Source of the DNA: Gammaproteobacteria bacterium 28-57-27
GTDB taxonomy: Bacteria > Pseudomonadota > Gammaproteobacteria > Halothiobacillales > Halothiobacillaceae
Direction: 5' to 3'
Length of the DNA: 64,000 nucleotides
Assembly: GCA_002281735.1 (NCBI GenBank)
Contig: NCGK01000005.1
Coordinates: forward strand, 1-64,000
Shown here: piece after piece, positions 21,052 through 30,800 of the stretch
Layout: each line of letters starts with the position of its first letter
How positions within the stretch are numbered: position 1 is the first letter of the stretch
Translations under genes and position numbers: made by a program
The notes under the pieces: model-generated
Told to the model about the DNA's origin: nothing
Database searches by the model: none
The model's input: the letters and a program-made list of their open reading frames with translations, nothing else

Positions 21052-22176
21052 ATGAAACACCTCCTGCGCCTACTGCCCATCGCCCCCCTCGCCCTCGGAC
21101 TAAGCGCCTGCAGCGAGTACCCATCGGACTGGCCTGCTGTGAATAAGCCGCTGTTCAGCGCCTGCCCAGACATTCAGGGAACTTACGCACTGACCACGCC
21201 TAGCGGCGGCAATATTGCCCCTGTTCTGCATCAAAGCCCGATATTTCGCTCCATATTCACGCAAAAACCCGGACGCTGGCCATGGGAAAGCATGACCATC
21301 GAAGGCGACATCAACACAGGCTTCGTCGTCACCTTGGCACGTTCGCCACAGACCTTGGATGCGTGGCGTGAATACTTTTTCGCCCAAGGCAGAAAAAACT
21401 ACTACCGCAATCAATACAACACCATGCACGCGGCACAAACCCGTTGGCGCGGCAGCTTCGCGCAGATGAGTGACGACGAATACGCCGCTAATCTTGCCGA
21501 GCTTTTTATCACCGCCACCCAGCGTTACGAGCTCACGCGCGGCACACATTACGAATGCAGCAACGGCTGGATCAAAAGCGAACGTTGGAAGCACGATCCC
21601 GGCCCCGATCGCAGCCGCCCGGAGCCGGATCAACTCGATGGCCACATGCAGTTTGGCCAAGACCATGCGGGCAACCTCGTGGTTGAGTCCATCTTTCAGC
21701 AGGCCGAGCAGTTAAACCTCTGGTGCGGCGATGGCTGCAAAGGCATCCCGCTGGGCACATGGACACGGCATCGCTGGACGCAGCTCAACAAAACCACCCC
21801 GGCGCATGATGGCAAATTTCCCCGCCCGTGGACGGGTGCCTTCGTTATCGAGCACCCCCACATGCTCGACCCCAGTTCCAAGCCCGAACAACTGACCAAG
21901 CTGCGTGAAAAAATTATGCCGTTACTGGCCGAGGGTGTTCACCTCAGCGCCTTGCAAGTCACCCAAGGCGGCTTTGGCTATGAAGGCGTGCGCGCCACAC
22001 TGACCAGCAGCACAACCGATGCACTCCGACGCACCCGCGTCGCCTTGCAACAAGCACATCTCAACACCAATAAACTGGGCGTGAATGGCAACCAAGAAGT
22101 CGAAGCGCTGCAACGGCTGCCCGATGGCTCTTACGAGCTATGGTTATGGTTGAGCATGGCCTATGTTCTAAACTAG
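21052..22176 (+). CDS. hypothetical lipoprotein, 374 aa
   Basis: Lipoprotein signal MKHLLRLLPIAPLALGLSAC with lipobox LSAC, mature N-terminus CSEYPSDWP. The body is rich in Trp, Tyr and Gly and has two cysteine pairs (HYECSNGW, LWCGDGCKGIP). I do not recognise the family. Its TAG stop (22174-22176) is the first triplet of the MITE-like element that follows, so the native C-terminus may have been altered by that insertion. Confidence 0.7.
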   Translation: MKHLLRLLPIAPLALGLSACSEYPSDWPAVNKPLFSACPDIQGTYALTTPSGGNIAPVLHQSPIFRSIFTQKPGRWPWESMTIEGDINTGFVVTLARSPQTLDAWREYFFAQGRKNYYRNQYNTMHAAQTRWRGSFAQMSDDEYAANLAELFITATQRYELTRGTHYECSNGWIKSERWKHDPGPDRSRPEPDQLDGHMQFGQDHAGNLVVESIFQQAEQLNLWCGDGCKGIPLGTWTRHRWTQLNKTTPAHDGKFPRPWTGAFVIEHPHMLDPSSKPEQLTKLREKIMPLLAEGVHLSALQVTQGGFGYEGVRATLTSSTTDALRRTRVALQQAHLNTNKLGVNGNQEVEALQRLPDGSYELWLWLSMAYVLN

Positions 22177-22277
22177 GACTTACGCAAAAGTGCTCCAGCA
22201 AGGCAAAGCGACGAAGACAGTACACCGAGTACGGCGAGGCGCTTGAACGCCGCTGGAGCGGTTTTGCGTAAGTCCTA
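22174..22277. mobile_element. MITE-like inverted-repeat element, copy 2
   Basis: 104 bp with nearly perfect ends: TAGGACTTACGCAAAA at the left and TTTTGCGTAAGTCCTA at the right, then inner arms CTCCAGC/GCTGGAG. The interior matches copy 1 (7678-7779) almost base for base. No coding capacity. The left end supplies the stop codon of the preceding gene. Confidence 0.8.
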
Positions 22278-22292
22278 TAAATAATTAAGCGC

Positions 22293-22574
22293 TCAGTTCC
22301 AGTTGGGTGGCGAAATAATCACTATAAGACTGAGTATGGCAGCCAAGACGCCAGGAACGGCCAGGATGGCCAAAAGCACGCTGGCAATGAGATCTTTCCC
22401 GCGGGCTCGCAGCGTGTAACTGCCGAGGAGCAGTGCGGCGAGTGCCGTCAATATGACTAGCCAAAGCCCCAAGTTGAACGACGAAACCGAGCCGTCGATA
22501 AGGCCAATGACGAAAAAATAGATGAAAATTGCGGCAACGATTACGTCTATACCCCACAAAACCCAAAACAACAC
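22293..22574 (-). CDS. small integral membrane protein, 93 aa
   Basis: Three predicted membrane helices: VLWGIDVIVAAIFIYFFVIG, LGLWLVILTALAALLLGSY and SVLLAILAVPGVLAAILSLI. Short charged loops (LRARGKD). No enzyme motif and no operon partner; function unknown. Confidence 0.65.
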   Translation of the reverse strand: MLFWVLWGIDVIVAAIFIYFFVIGLIDGSVSSFNLGLWLVILTALAALLLGSYTLRARGKDLIASVLLAILAVPGVLAAILSLIVIISPPNWN

Positions 22575-22745
22575 GCCCTGACCTCCTGGCTAATTCCTGA
22601 GCCGATTTTTGCACGCCATCGAACAGGACCGCATCTACACCACCAAGCTTTTCAGTGTCCGCGTTAACGCGACAAAGCATCGCGGGCGCATTTCTGCGAC
22701 AATCCCCCCTCACATCTCCCCACTATCTTGTCATTTTGATCGTTC

Positions 22746-24002
22746 ATGGAAAATCTTATTCACACTCTGGGGCAACAAGCCCGCGCCGCTGCCCGCCACA
22801 CAGCGCGCGCCGAAACCGCCACCAAGAACAAGGCACTTGAGGCCATTGCCCAAGCCCTGCTGGATGGCGCGGACGAACTGCTCGCCGCCAACACCCGTGA
22901 CTTGGATGCGGGCAAGGCCGCAGGACTGGATGCGTCCATGCTTGATCGCCTGACTATCGACCCAGCGCGCATCGCTGCCATGGCCGAGGGCGTACGCCAG
23001 ATCATCGCCCTGCCCGACCCGGTGGGCGCGATTTCCGATATGACCTACCGCTCGTCCGGCATCCAGCTAGGCAAAATGCGCGTGCCCATCGGCGTGATCG
23101 GCATCATCTACGAGTCGCGCCCGAATGTAACCGTCGATGCGGCCACGCTGTGCCTGAAGTCCGGCAACGCGGTGATTCTGCGTGGCGGCTCGGAAGCGGC
23201 ACACTCCAATCGCGCGCTTGCAGCCTGCATTCAAAGCGGCCTGCGCAAGGCGGGCTTGCCGGAAACCGCCGTGCAGGTGATTCCGACCACCGACCGTGAA
23301 GCCGTCGGTGCCATGTTGCGCGCACGCGGCCTGATTGATGTGATTATCCCGCGCGGCGGCAAGGGTTTGATCGAGCGCGTGGCCAGCGAAAGCCTGATTC
23401 CAGTCATCAAGCACCTCGACGGCATCTGCCATGTGTACATCGACGACACGGCCGATATTCAAAAAGCGCTGAAAGTCGCCATCAATGCCAAGACCCACCG
23501 CTACGGCGTATGCAATGCGATGGAAACCCTGCTGGTGGCTGAAGCGATTGCCGACGACATCCTGCCCGCACTGGCCGCCAGTTTCTTGGCCAAAGGAGTC
23601 GAGCTACGCGGCTGCGGACGCACGCGCGCGATTCTCAGCGACGTGGAGATCAAAACTGCCACCGAAGAAGACTGGAGCACCGAATACCTCGCACCCATTT
23701 TGTCGATCAAAGTCGTCGATGATCTGGACATGGCGATTGAGCACATCGAAACCTACGGCTCGCATCATACCGATGCGATTGTGAGCGAAGACATTACCCG
23801 CGCGCGCCGCTTTTTGCGCGAAGTGGACTCCAGCAGCGTGATGGTCAACGCCTCCACCCGCTTCGCCGATGGCTTTGAATACGGCTTGGGTGCGGAAATC
23901 GGCATCTCAACCGACAAGCTGCACGCACGCGGCCCAGTCGGACTGGAAGGCTTGACCACGCAAAAATGGATTGTGCTAGGGGATGGGCATATTCGTGGTT
24001 AA
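22746..24002 (+). CDS. proA: gamma-glutamyl phosphate reductase ProA
   Basis: 418 residues, the usual length. Second enzyme of proline synthesis, reducing gamma-glutamyl phosphate to the semialdehyde with NADPH. Aldehyde-dehydrogenase-fold features are [20 protein letters not shown], the nucleotide-site [15 protein letters not shown], and the catalytic cysteine segment [16 protein letters not shown]. It is followed by nadD after six bases. No proB is in the window. Confidence 0.97.
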   Translation: MENLIHTLGQQARAAARHTARAETATKNKALEAIAQALLDGADELLAANTRDLDAGKAAGLDASMLDRLTIDPARIAAMAEGVRQIIALPDPVGAISDMTYRSSGIQLGKMRVPIGVIGIIYESRPNVTVDAATLCLKSGNAVILRGGSEAAHSNRALAACIQSGLRKAGLPETAVQVIPTTDREAVGAMLRARGLIDVIIPRGGKGLIERVASESLIPVIKHLDGICHVYIDDTADIQKALKVAINAKTHRYGVCNAMETLLVAEAIADDILPALAASFLAKGVELRGCGRTRAILSDVEIKTATEEDWSTEYLAPILSIKVVDDLDMAIEHIETYGSHHTDAIVSEDITRARRFLREVDSSSVMVNASTRFADGFEYGLGAEIGISTDKLHARGPVGLEGLTTQKWIVLGDGHIRG

Positions 24003-24008
24003 AGGTCG

Positions 24009-24629
24009 TTGCGCTTGATCGGCATTCTGGGCGGCACCTTCGACCCGATTCACCTCGGTCATCTACGTTTGGCTGAAGAAGTACGCGAGGCGCTGGCGCT
24101 GGAACAGGTGCGCTTTGTTCCAGCCTTTCAACCGCCGCATCGGCGCATGCCCATGGCATCGGCGGCACATCGTTTGGCCATGGTGCGCCAGGCCGTGCAG
24201 GATAATCCGCATTTTATGGTGGACACCCGTGAATACACACGCGGCGGCGCATCGTGGATGGTGGATACCTGCGCCTCGTTACGCGGCGAGCAGGGGGAAC
24301 GCCCCTTGGTGCTGATGATGGGCATGGATGCGTTTAACGGCTTCACCCGCTGGCGCGCGTGGGAGCAGATTCTGGGGTTGGTGCATCTGGCGATTGCCAC
24401 CCGCCCCGGTGCGCGCGCCGAGGATGAGGCAGCTGAACTTCTCGCCGAGCGTAGTTGTCCACCGGCGCAGCTTGCATCTGCCGCAGTGGGGCGCATTGTC
24501 GAAGTCCCCATTACCGCGCTGGATATTTCCGCCACACATATCCGCGAACTGAGCGCCTGCGGGCGCAGTACACGCTATCTTCTACCCAAGCCGGTGCAGG
24601 AATACCTCACCGAACATTCACTTTATTAA
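24009..24629 (+). CDS. nadD: nicotinate-nucleotide adenylyltransferase NadD
   Basis: 206 residues from a TTG start six bases after proA. Nucleotidyltransferase motifs are GILGGTFDPIHLGHLRLAE ((H/T)xGH) and the C-terminal ALDISATHIRELSACGRSTRYLLP (ISSTxIR-like). Converts nicotinate mononucleotide to deamido-NAD. The next gene, rsfS, is the usual neighbour. Confidence 0.95.
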   Translation: MRLIGILGGTFDPIHLGHLRLAEEVREALALEQVRFVPAFQPPHRRMPMASAAHRLAMVRQAVQDNPHFMVDTREYTRGGASWMVDTCASLRGEQGERPLVLMMGMDAFNGFTRWRAWEQILGLVHLAIATRPGARAEDEAAELLAERSCPPAQLASAAVGRIVEVPITALDISATHIRELSACGRSTRYLLPKPVQEYLTEHSLY

Positions 24630-24649
24630 TCTTTACCAACGAGAACCTC

Positions 24650-25000
24650 ATGGAACTAGAACCCCTACGCGACCTTATCGTCACTGCCCTTGAAGACCTG
24701 AAAGGCGAAAACATCCAGGTTATGGATGTACGTGGCCGCTGCTCATTTACCGATCTGATGGTATTTGCCTCCGGCACCTCCGACCGGCATGTCAAATCAC
24801 TGGCCGGCAATGTCGAAGACAAAGTGCGCACCGCTGGCGTACGCCCGCTGGGCGTGGAAGGCAACGACCAGTCCCAGGCCAACTGGGTGCTGGTTGATCT
24901 GGGTGAGATTGTGATTCACGTCATGCTGCCGGAAACCCGCGAGTACTATCAGCTGGAAAAACTCTGGGCGATGGGCGGTGAACACGCCCGCAGCGCCTAG
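24650..25000 (+). CDS. rsfS: ribosomal silencing factor RsfS
   Basis: 116-residue YbeB/Iojap family protein that binds uL14 and blocks subunit joining on starvation. Diagnostic stretches are MDVRGRCSFTDLMVFASGTSDRHVKSLA and EGNDQSQANWVLVDLGEIVIHVM. Positioned between nadD and rlmH as in E. coli. Start ATG 24650 preceded by ACGAGAA. Confidence 0.96.
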   Translation: MELEPLRDLIVTALEDLKGENIQVMDVRGRCSFTDLMVFASGTSDRHVKSLAGNVEDKVRTAGVRPLGVEGNDQSQANWVLVDLGEIVIHVMLPETREYYQLEKLWAMGGEHARSA

Positions 25001-25020
25001 TTTCTACGCCAGCTGCGCGC

Positions 25021-25491
25021 ATGAAAATCCACCTCGTCGCCATCGGCGAGAAAATGCCTGCCTGGGTCGTCGCGGGCTTTGAGGAATACGCACGCCGTTT
25101 GCCACGTGAATGTAGCCTCGTGCTGCGCGAGTTGCCTTTGGCGACGCGTGGAAAAACCGGCGACCCACTCAAGTGGAAGCGCGAGGAGGCTGAACTTATT
25201 CGCGCTGCGCTGCCTAAGGGTGCGTACCTTGTCGCGCTGGATGTGTTGGGCAAGGCGTGGGACACCCCGGAGTTATCGCGCCGCATGGGCGCATGGATGC
25301 AGGAACATAGCGACGTGGTCTTGTTGGTCGGAGGCCCCGATGGACTGGACGACACCCTGCTCAGTGAAGCCCATGCGCGCTGGTCACTTTCGCCCCTGAC
25401 CTTTCCGCATCCGCTGGTGCGCGTGCTGCTCGCCGAGCAGATTTATCGCGCTTGGAGCCTGCTGAATAATCATCCCTATCACCGGGCGTAA
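25021..25491 (+). CDS. rlmH: 23S rRNA pseudouridine1915 N3-methyltransferase RlmH
   Basis: 156-residue SPOUT methyltransferase acting on the helix 69 pseudouridine. VLLVGGPDGLDDTLLSEA and the C-terminal knot LLAEQIYRAWSLLNNHPYHRA are characteristic. Directly follows rsfS. A CACAGAG-family palindrome follows its stop and may serve as terminator. Confidence 0.97.
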   Translation: MKIHLVAIGEKMPAWVVAGFEEYARRLPRECSLVLRELPLATRGKTGDPLKWKREEAELIRAALPKGAYLVALDVLGKAWDTPELSRRMGAWMQEHSDVVLLVGGPDGLDDTLLSEAHARWSLSPLTFPHPLVRVLLAEQIYRAWSLLNNHPYHRA

Positions 25492-25499
25492 ATCCTTTT

Positions 25500-25605
25500 T
25501 AGCCACAGATATCAAAACAGAGATCACAGAGGACAGCGAGCATGAGTACCCGACCCGTGAACGAAGAGCCTACCCCCTCTGTGCTCTCTGTGTCCTCTGT
25601 GGCTA
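25500..25605. repeat. TAGCCACAGAG-type palindromic repeat, copy 1
   Basis: Ends are TTTTTAGCCACAGAT... and ...CCTCTGTGGCTAAAAAA, with internal CACAGAGG/CCTCTGTG arms. Flanked by A/T runs on both sides, so either transcript could terminate there. Lies between rlmH and maf. Other copies are at 33747, 41197 and 44509. Confidence 0.85.
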
Positions 25606-25615
25606 AAAAATCCTA

Positions 25616-26203
25616 ATGACCCGCCTGATACTCGCCTCGACCTCCCCGCGCCGCGCCGAATTGCTCAAGCAGATCGGCGTAAATTTTGTGCAATGCGCGG
25701 TGGACATCGACGAATCACCGCATCCTGGCGAAATCGCAGCACAAACCGCGTTACGTCTGGCGCGTGGCAAGGCTGAGGCGGGGCGCGTGTTGGCTGTAAA
25801 CGCTCAGCCCATCCTGGCAGCCGATACGCTGGTGAGCATCAACAGCGAAGCCCTGGGCAAGCCGTGTGACCGCGAGGAAGGGTTGAGCATGCTGCGCCGC
25901 CTGTCCGGGCAGCAGCACGAGGTTTACACTGCTGTGGCGCTGATTCATGCCGGTGAGATGCAGGCATTTTTATCCGTTAGCCATGTCAGCTTTCGCCCGT
26001 TACTCGAAGACGAAATCCTCGCCTATTGGGACAGCGGTGAACCGCTGGACAAAGCCGGAAGCTATGCCATTCAAGGCCGCGCTGCCGCCTTTATCACCCG
26101 TATCGAGGGCAGTTATTCTGGCATCATGGGCTTGCCGCTATTTGAAACCGCCGAGCTATTGCGTCACGCTGGCATACCGATCTGGGAGACAGGGATAGCA
26201 TGA
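25616..26203 (+). CDS. Maf nucleoside triphosphate pyrophosphatase (YhdE type)
   Basis: 195 residues. LASTSPRRAELLKQIGV at the N-terminus, ILAADTLVSINSEALGKPCD in the centre and SYAIQGRAAAFITRIEGSYSGIMGLPL at the C-terminus are the Maf motifs. Maf enzymes hydrolyse non-canonical or excess nucleotides (dTTP/UTP for YhdE) and influence septation. Overlaps rng by four bases, the conserved maf-rng arrangement. Confidence 0.95.
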   Translation: MTRLILASTSPRRAELLKQIGVNFVQCAVDIDESPHPGEIAAQTALRLARGKAEAGRVLAVNAQPILAADTLVSINSEALGKPCDREEGLSMLRRLSGQQHEVYTAVALIHAGEMQAFLSVSHVSFRPLLEDEILAYWDSGEPLDKAGSYAIQGRAAAFITRIEGSYSGIMGLPLFETAELLRHAGIPIWETGIA

Positions 26204-27672
26204 GCGAAGAAATCCTGATCAACGTCACCCCACAAGAAACGCGCATCGCCTTTGTGGAAAACGGCGTATTGCAGGAAATCGCCATTGAACGCCAACGCAA
26301 TCGTGGCATGGTGAGCAATATTTACAAAGGTCGCGTCAGCCGCGTGCTGCCCGGCATGGAAGCCGCGTTTATCGACATCGGCCTGGAGCGTGCGGCTTTT
26401 CTGCACGCCTCCGATCTGGATCTCACCCCGGAAGAAAAACAGACCGGGGTGGAAATCACCCCGCCACAGATTCAGGAGATTCTGCGTTCCGGGCAGGAAT
26501 TGCTGGTGCAAGTCATCAAAGACCCGCTCGGCACCAAGGGTGCGCGTCTGACCTCGGAAATCACCATCCCCAGCCGCTATCTGGTATATCTGCCCAGCGG
26601 GCGCAATATCGGCGTGTCCAGCCGCATTGAGTCCGCCGAGGAGCGCGCCCGCCTCAAAACCGTGTTGCAGGCTGCGCTGGCCGAACACGCGATTCCCGGC
26701 GGTTTTATCGTGCGTACCGCCGCCGAGGGTGCCAGCGACATCAACCTCGTGCGCGACATGCTGTTTTTACACAAGCTATGGAAAGACATTGCCGAGCGCG
26801 CCCAACCTGCCGCCGCCGGCCGACTGGTGCATGAAGACCTGCCGATCGTGCTGCGCACCCTGCGCGATCTGGTCGGCGAAGACGTGGAAAAAGTGCGCAT
26901 CGACTCACGCGAAACCTACCATCGCGCCGCGCATTTTGCCGAGCGCATGGAACCGGAGCTGTTGCCGCTGTTGGAGCATTACACCGGCGAGCGTCCGATT
27001 TTCGAGCTGTACAACGTCGAAGAAGAAATCCAGCGCGCGCTGGAGCGCAAGGTACCACTCAAATCCGGCGGCTATCTGGTGGTCGATCAGACCGAAGCCA
27101 TGACCACGGTGGATGTCAACACCGGCGGCTACGTCGGCCATCGCACGCTGGAAGAAACCATTTTCAAAACCAACCTGGAAGCCGCGCAAGCCATTGCGCG
27201 CCAGCTGCGCCTGCGCAACCTGGGCGGCATTATCATTCTCGATTTTATCGACATGCACGAAGCGGAGCATCGTGTGCAGGTATCCGCCGCTCTGCAAAAG
27301 GCGCTGGAGCGCGACCACGCCAAAACCAAGGTCTGCGCCGTCTCCGGCCTGGGGCTGATCGAGATGACACGCAAGCGCACGCGCGAGAGTCTGGAGCACA
27401 TCCTGTGCGAAACCTGCCCCACCTGTGGCGGGCGCGGCAGCATCAAGACGCCAGAAACCGTGTGCTACGAAGTCTTCCGCGAAATTCTGCGCCTGGCGCG
27501 CCAGTACAAGGCCAAACAGATGTTGGTGCTTGCCGCGCAAAGCGTGACTGATCGTCTGCTGGATGAAGAGTCCACCGCATTGGCTGAGTTGCAGGCCTTT
27601 ACCGGCGTGCCGGTGCGCTTGCAGGTGGAGGCGCTGTACACGCCCGAACAGTACGACATCGTGCTGATGTAG
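26200..27672 (+). CDS. rng: ribonuclease G
   Basis: 490-residue RNase E/G family endonuclease for 16S rRNA 5'-end maturation and mRNA turnover. The S1 domain (NIYKGRVSRVLPGMEAAFIDIG) is inserted in an RNase H-like fold; the Mg-binding aspartates lie in TTVDVNTGGYVG and IIILDFIDM; the zinc-link is CETCPTCGGRG. It lacks the long C-terminal scaffold of RNase E. Starts inside the maf stop; an inverted-repeat element follows one base after its stop. Confidence 0.97.
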   Translation: MSEEILINVTPQETRIAFVENGVLQEIAIERQRNRGMVSNIYKGRVSRVLPGMEAAFIDIGLERAAFLHASDLDLTPEEKQTGVEITPPQIQEILRSGQELLVQVIKDPLGTKGARLTSEITIPSRYLVYLPSGRNIGVSSRIESAEERARLKTVLQAALAEHAIPGGFIVRTAAEGASDINLVRDMLFLHKLWKDIAERAQPAAAGRLVHEDLPIVLRTLRDLVGEDVEKVRIDSRETYHRAAHFAERMEPELLPLLEHYTGERPIFELYNVEEEIQRALERKVPLKSGGYLVVDQTEAMTTVDVNTGGYVGHRTLEETIFKTNLEAAQAIARQLRLRNLGGIIILDFIDMHEAEHRVQVSAALQKALERDHAKTKVCAVSGLGLIEMTRKRTRESLEHILCETCPTCGGRGSIKTPETVCYEVFREILRLARQYKAKQMLVLAAQSVTDRLLDEESTALAELQAFTGVPVRLQVEALYTPEQYDIVLM

Positions 27673-27673
27673 G

Positions 27674-27841
27674 CTAACCCGAATGTTTCATAAATTGCAC
27701 ACGCCCTCGCTTGTCTCTTGTCCGTACAAGGAATTTTCCTCAATCGACCGTATAGCCCGATACGGCGCTCTTTCGAAAAATCCCTTGTACGAACAATATC
27801 CTGCGCGATCATCGCGCGAATTTACGAAACATTCGGGTTAG
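27674..27841. mobile_element. 168-bp hairpin (MITE-like) element between rng and yhdP
   Basis: Outer ends CTAACCCGAATGTTTC and GAAACATTCGGGTTAG are perfect inverted repeats. Inside are TTGTCCGTACAAGG/CCTTGTACGAACAA and, at the centre, CCGTAT/ATACGG, so nearly the whole element can form one long stem. It has no gene. It fills the space between the rng stop and the yhdP start and would give yhdP a false N-terminal extension if translated. Confidence 0.8.
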
Positions 27842-27843
27842 GA

Positions 27844-30800
27844 ATGCAGCCGCTTAGCCTCATCACCGTCCCATTGCGCTTTGCGCGACGTGTGTTGCTG
27901 CCGCTCTTGGGCATGCTGATTATCCTGCTCGCCGTGTTGTTGAGCGTGGCACGGCTGGCTCTGCCGCTGTTTGATGAACAAGCGCGCAGCTTGGTTGAGC
28001 GCGCCGCATTGGAACGCGGCTTGGCACTTGAGGTCGAGCGCCTGAGCCTGGACTGGGAAGGGCTGGGGCCTCGTCTGAGCCTGCATAACACACGTATTCA
28101 GGGACGCGACGCGGACGATGCGCCGCTGCAACTGCAAACCCTCAGCCTGCACTTTGATCTGCCGCAAAGCCTGATCAGCGGGCGGCTGCAATTCGGCACG
28201 CTGGAAATCAGCGGCCTGGTGCTGCGCCTGCAGCGCGACAAGGACGCACGCTGGAGCCTGAGCAGCATTGATCCGCGTGCGTCTGCAACAAGCGACTCGA
28301 CCGGAGCCGACACAGAGACCCGTTGGCCCGCGTGGATGGGTATGGCACAACGCGTCGTGTTGCATCAGGGGCAGCTGCATGTCGTCGATGCCATCAGCGG
28401 TCTTGCGCTCAGCATCAACCAGGTGGACGCCGTGTTCGCGCAAGGCACGAATGCACAAGGACAACAGGAGCAACGCTTTGCGCTCAAAATGCAGTTACCC
28501 AAATCGCTCGGCGACATGGTTGAATTGCGCGCACGATTGCAAGGGTCGCTTGCCGATCTAAGCCGTCCCAGCGGCGAGCTATGGCTGGATACCCCCCAAC
28601 TCAAACTGCCCGGCTGGCGCGCCCTGTTCACCAGCCTGCCGAATGGTGATCTGGCGCTGCCCGTGGCGCTGAGCGATCTGCCCCAACTCAAGACCGGCGA
28701 GCTGGGGGGGCAAACCTGGTTAAACCTGCACCACGGCGCGGTCATCGACGTACAATCCAGCCTGGATTTGAGTGATGTATCCGTCAAGCGACCGCAGCTC
28801 ATTCCTGAGCGCGACCAGCCACCGGTCACTGCGCCAAACTCACTGGCCAGCCACATCAATATTCACCTGCGCCACAGTGACACCCGATGGACACTGGATC
28901 TGGACACCACGCCGCAGGCAAGCAACGCTCCTGATAACGTCCCCGGCAACGCATTGTGGGAGAAGCTTGGCGCACTGACGCCGCGGGAGCGTGTTGATGC
29001 CTCGGCCAAAACGGTGACCAGCGCATTGGCCGATACAAAAGTGCAGCGCTTTTCCATGCGCCGCGAAGGCGATGCGCTGGCGCTTGCCGCCAAAGACATC
29101 GACCTTGGCCTACTGCGTCCCTGGCTGATCGCCACCCCCATTCTGCCAGAGGAGATGCGCCGCACCCTGCAACGCCACCGCCCGCTCGGCATGGTGCAGG
29201 ACATGAGCCTGCATCTGGACTTGCAGCCCGAACCACTGCATGCGCAAGGATCCCTGCGCGTGACCGACCTAGGCTGGCAGGGCACAGACAGCCTGCCTGG
29301 GATGACGGGGCTCGACGCACAAATCTGGCTGGATGGTTCACGCAGCCTGGTACGCCTTGCCAGCGAGGACATCAGCATTGACAGCGCAGGCCATGTGCGC
29401 GAACGCCTGCGCTTCAAGCAGCTGCAAGGGGATGTCGCCGTATTCTGGCTTAGCGGCGACAGCGCCCAGCCGCGCACCAAATTCGCGACTAGACAACTGA
29501 AACTCACCAACCCTGATCTTGAACTTCAGCTTGCGCTACGCCTCGATCTACCGCAAAAAGGCAGCGCGCTAATTGATGCCCAAGGCAGCTTGGACAAGGT
29601 TCATACCGGGCGCATTCCGGCCTATCTTCCGGTCAAGGTTCTGGAAAAAGATGCGCTGACCTGGCTCGACCTTGCGCTGGAAAACAGCCAGGGCTACGTT
29701 CCCCATGCCGCCATTCGCCTGCAAGGCGCGCTGGATCAGTTCCCTTACTTTTTGAACAACAGCGGGCAATTCAGCGTACTGGTGGATTTTGAACACCTGA
29801 ACCTGAATTACGCACCCATCCCCGCACCCGGCTGGAAGCCAGCAGAAAAGATGTATGGCCAACTCATCTTTTTCAACCATGGCCTGAGCGGAACCATCCA
29901 GCGCGGGCAAATCCAAGGCGTCATGCTCGACGAAGGCACGCTTGCCATCCCCGACTTTGACCATCCACGCCTTGCACTTGGCCTCAAATTGCACGGCGCC
30001 AGCGAACAGATGCTGGATGTACTCAAGCATAGCCCGCTGTTCAAAAGCCCCAAGGATTTGGATGCCATCCAACTCAGCGGTGCCGCCAAACTTGAACTCA
30101 ACATGGGGATACGCCTTGACCCGCGTGATCAGATTCCAGACCGGGTGGAGGGTTGGTACAAGCCGCAGCAGGCACGCCTGCAAACCCTTGGCCTCGACTT
30201 CACCCGGCTCAATGGCGATCTGCATTTTGTGAACCTCGACTTTGACAGCCAAAACCTGCGCGCCGAACTGAAGAAAAATCCCGCGCACATTCGTGTCAGC
30301 AGTCATTTAAGCTCCAATACCCCCGCCGAGAACCGCGGCTACCACATCGAACTGGACACAGAAGCACAGCTAAGTGACTGGCTACAACCCGCGCCCAGCA
30401 TCCTTACACGGCTCCCCGGACGCTTTCCCCTGCACGCCAAGCTGGTGCTGAGTCCCGACCCGCTGAATATGCCGAACATGCGGCTTGATCTGAGCAGCGA
30501 CCTGAGCGGCCTGAGCATCAACTTCCCCGCCCCGTTGCACAAAACCGCGCCTGAAACACGCCCCACCGAGACACAGCTGAGCTTCAAAAACGAGCAGATT
30601 GAACTTATCAGCCTGCGTCAACCCGACCTGCTCGAAGGCCAATTCAGGCTTGGCGGGCAACGCATCAGCGCGGGAGCCATTCACATGGGCAAAGACAACT
30701 ATGGCAAGGCGCAAGAACTCAAAGCCAATGAGTTACGCCTCAGCGGCACGCTGGACAGCTTTAACGTGGATGAATGGATAAGCGCTCTGGGTCAGAACAA

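Noticed and set aside
27718-27843. 42-residue N-terminal extension of YhdP
   Set aside because: These codons lie inside the 168-bp inverted-repeat element; ATG 27844 gives the normal membrane anchor.
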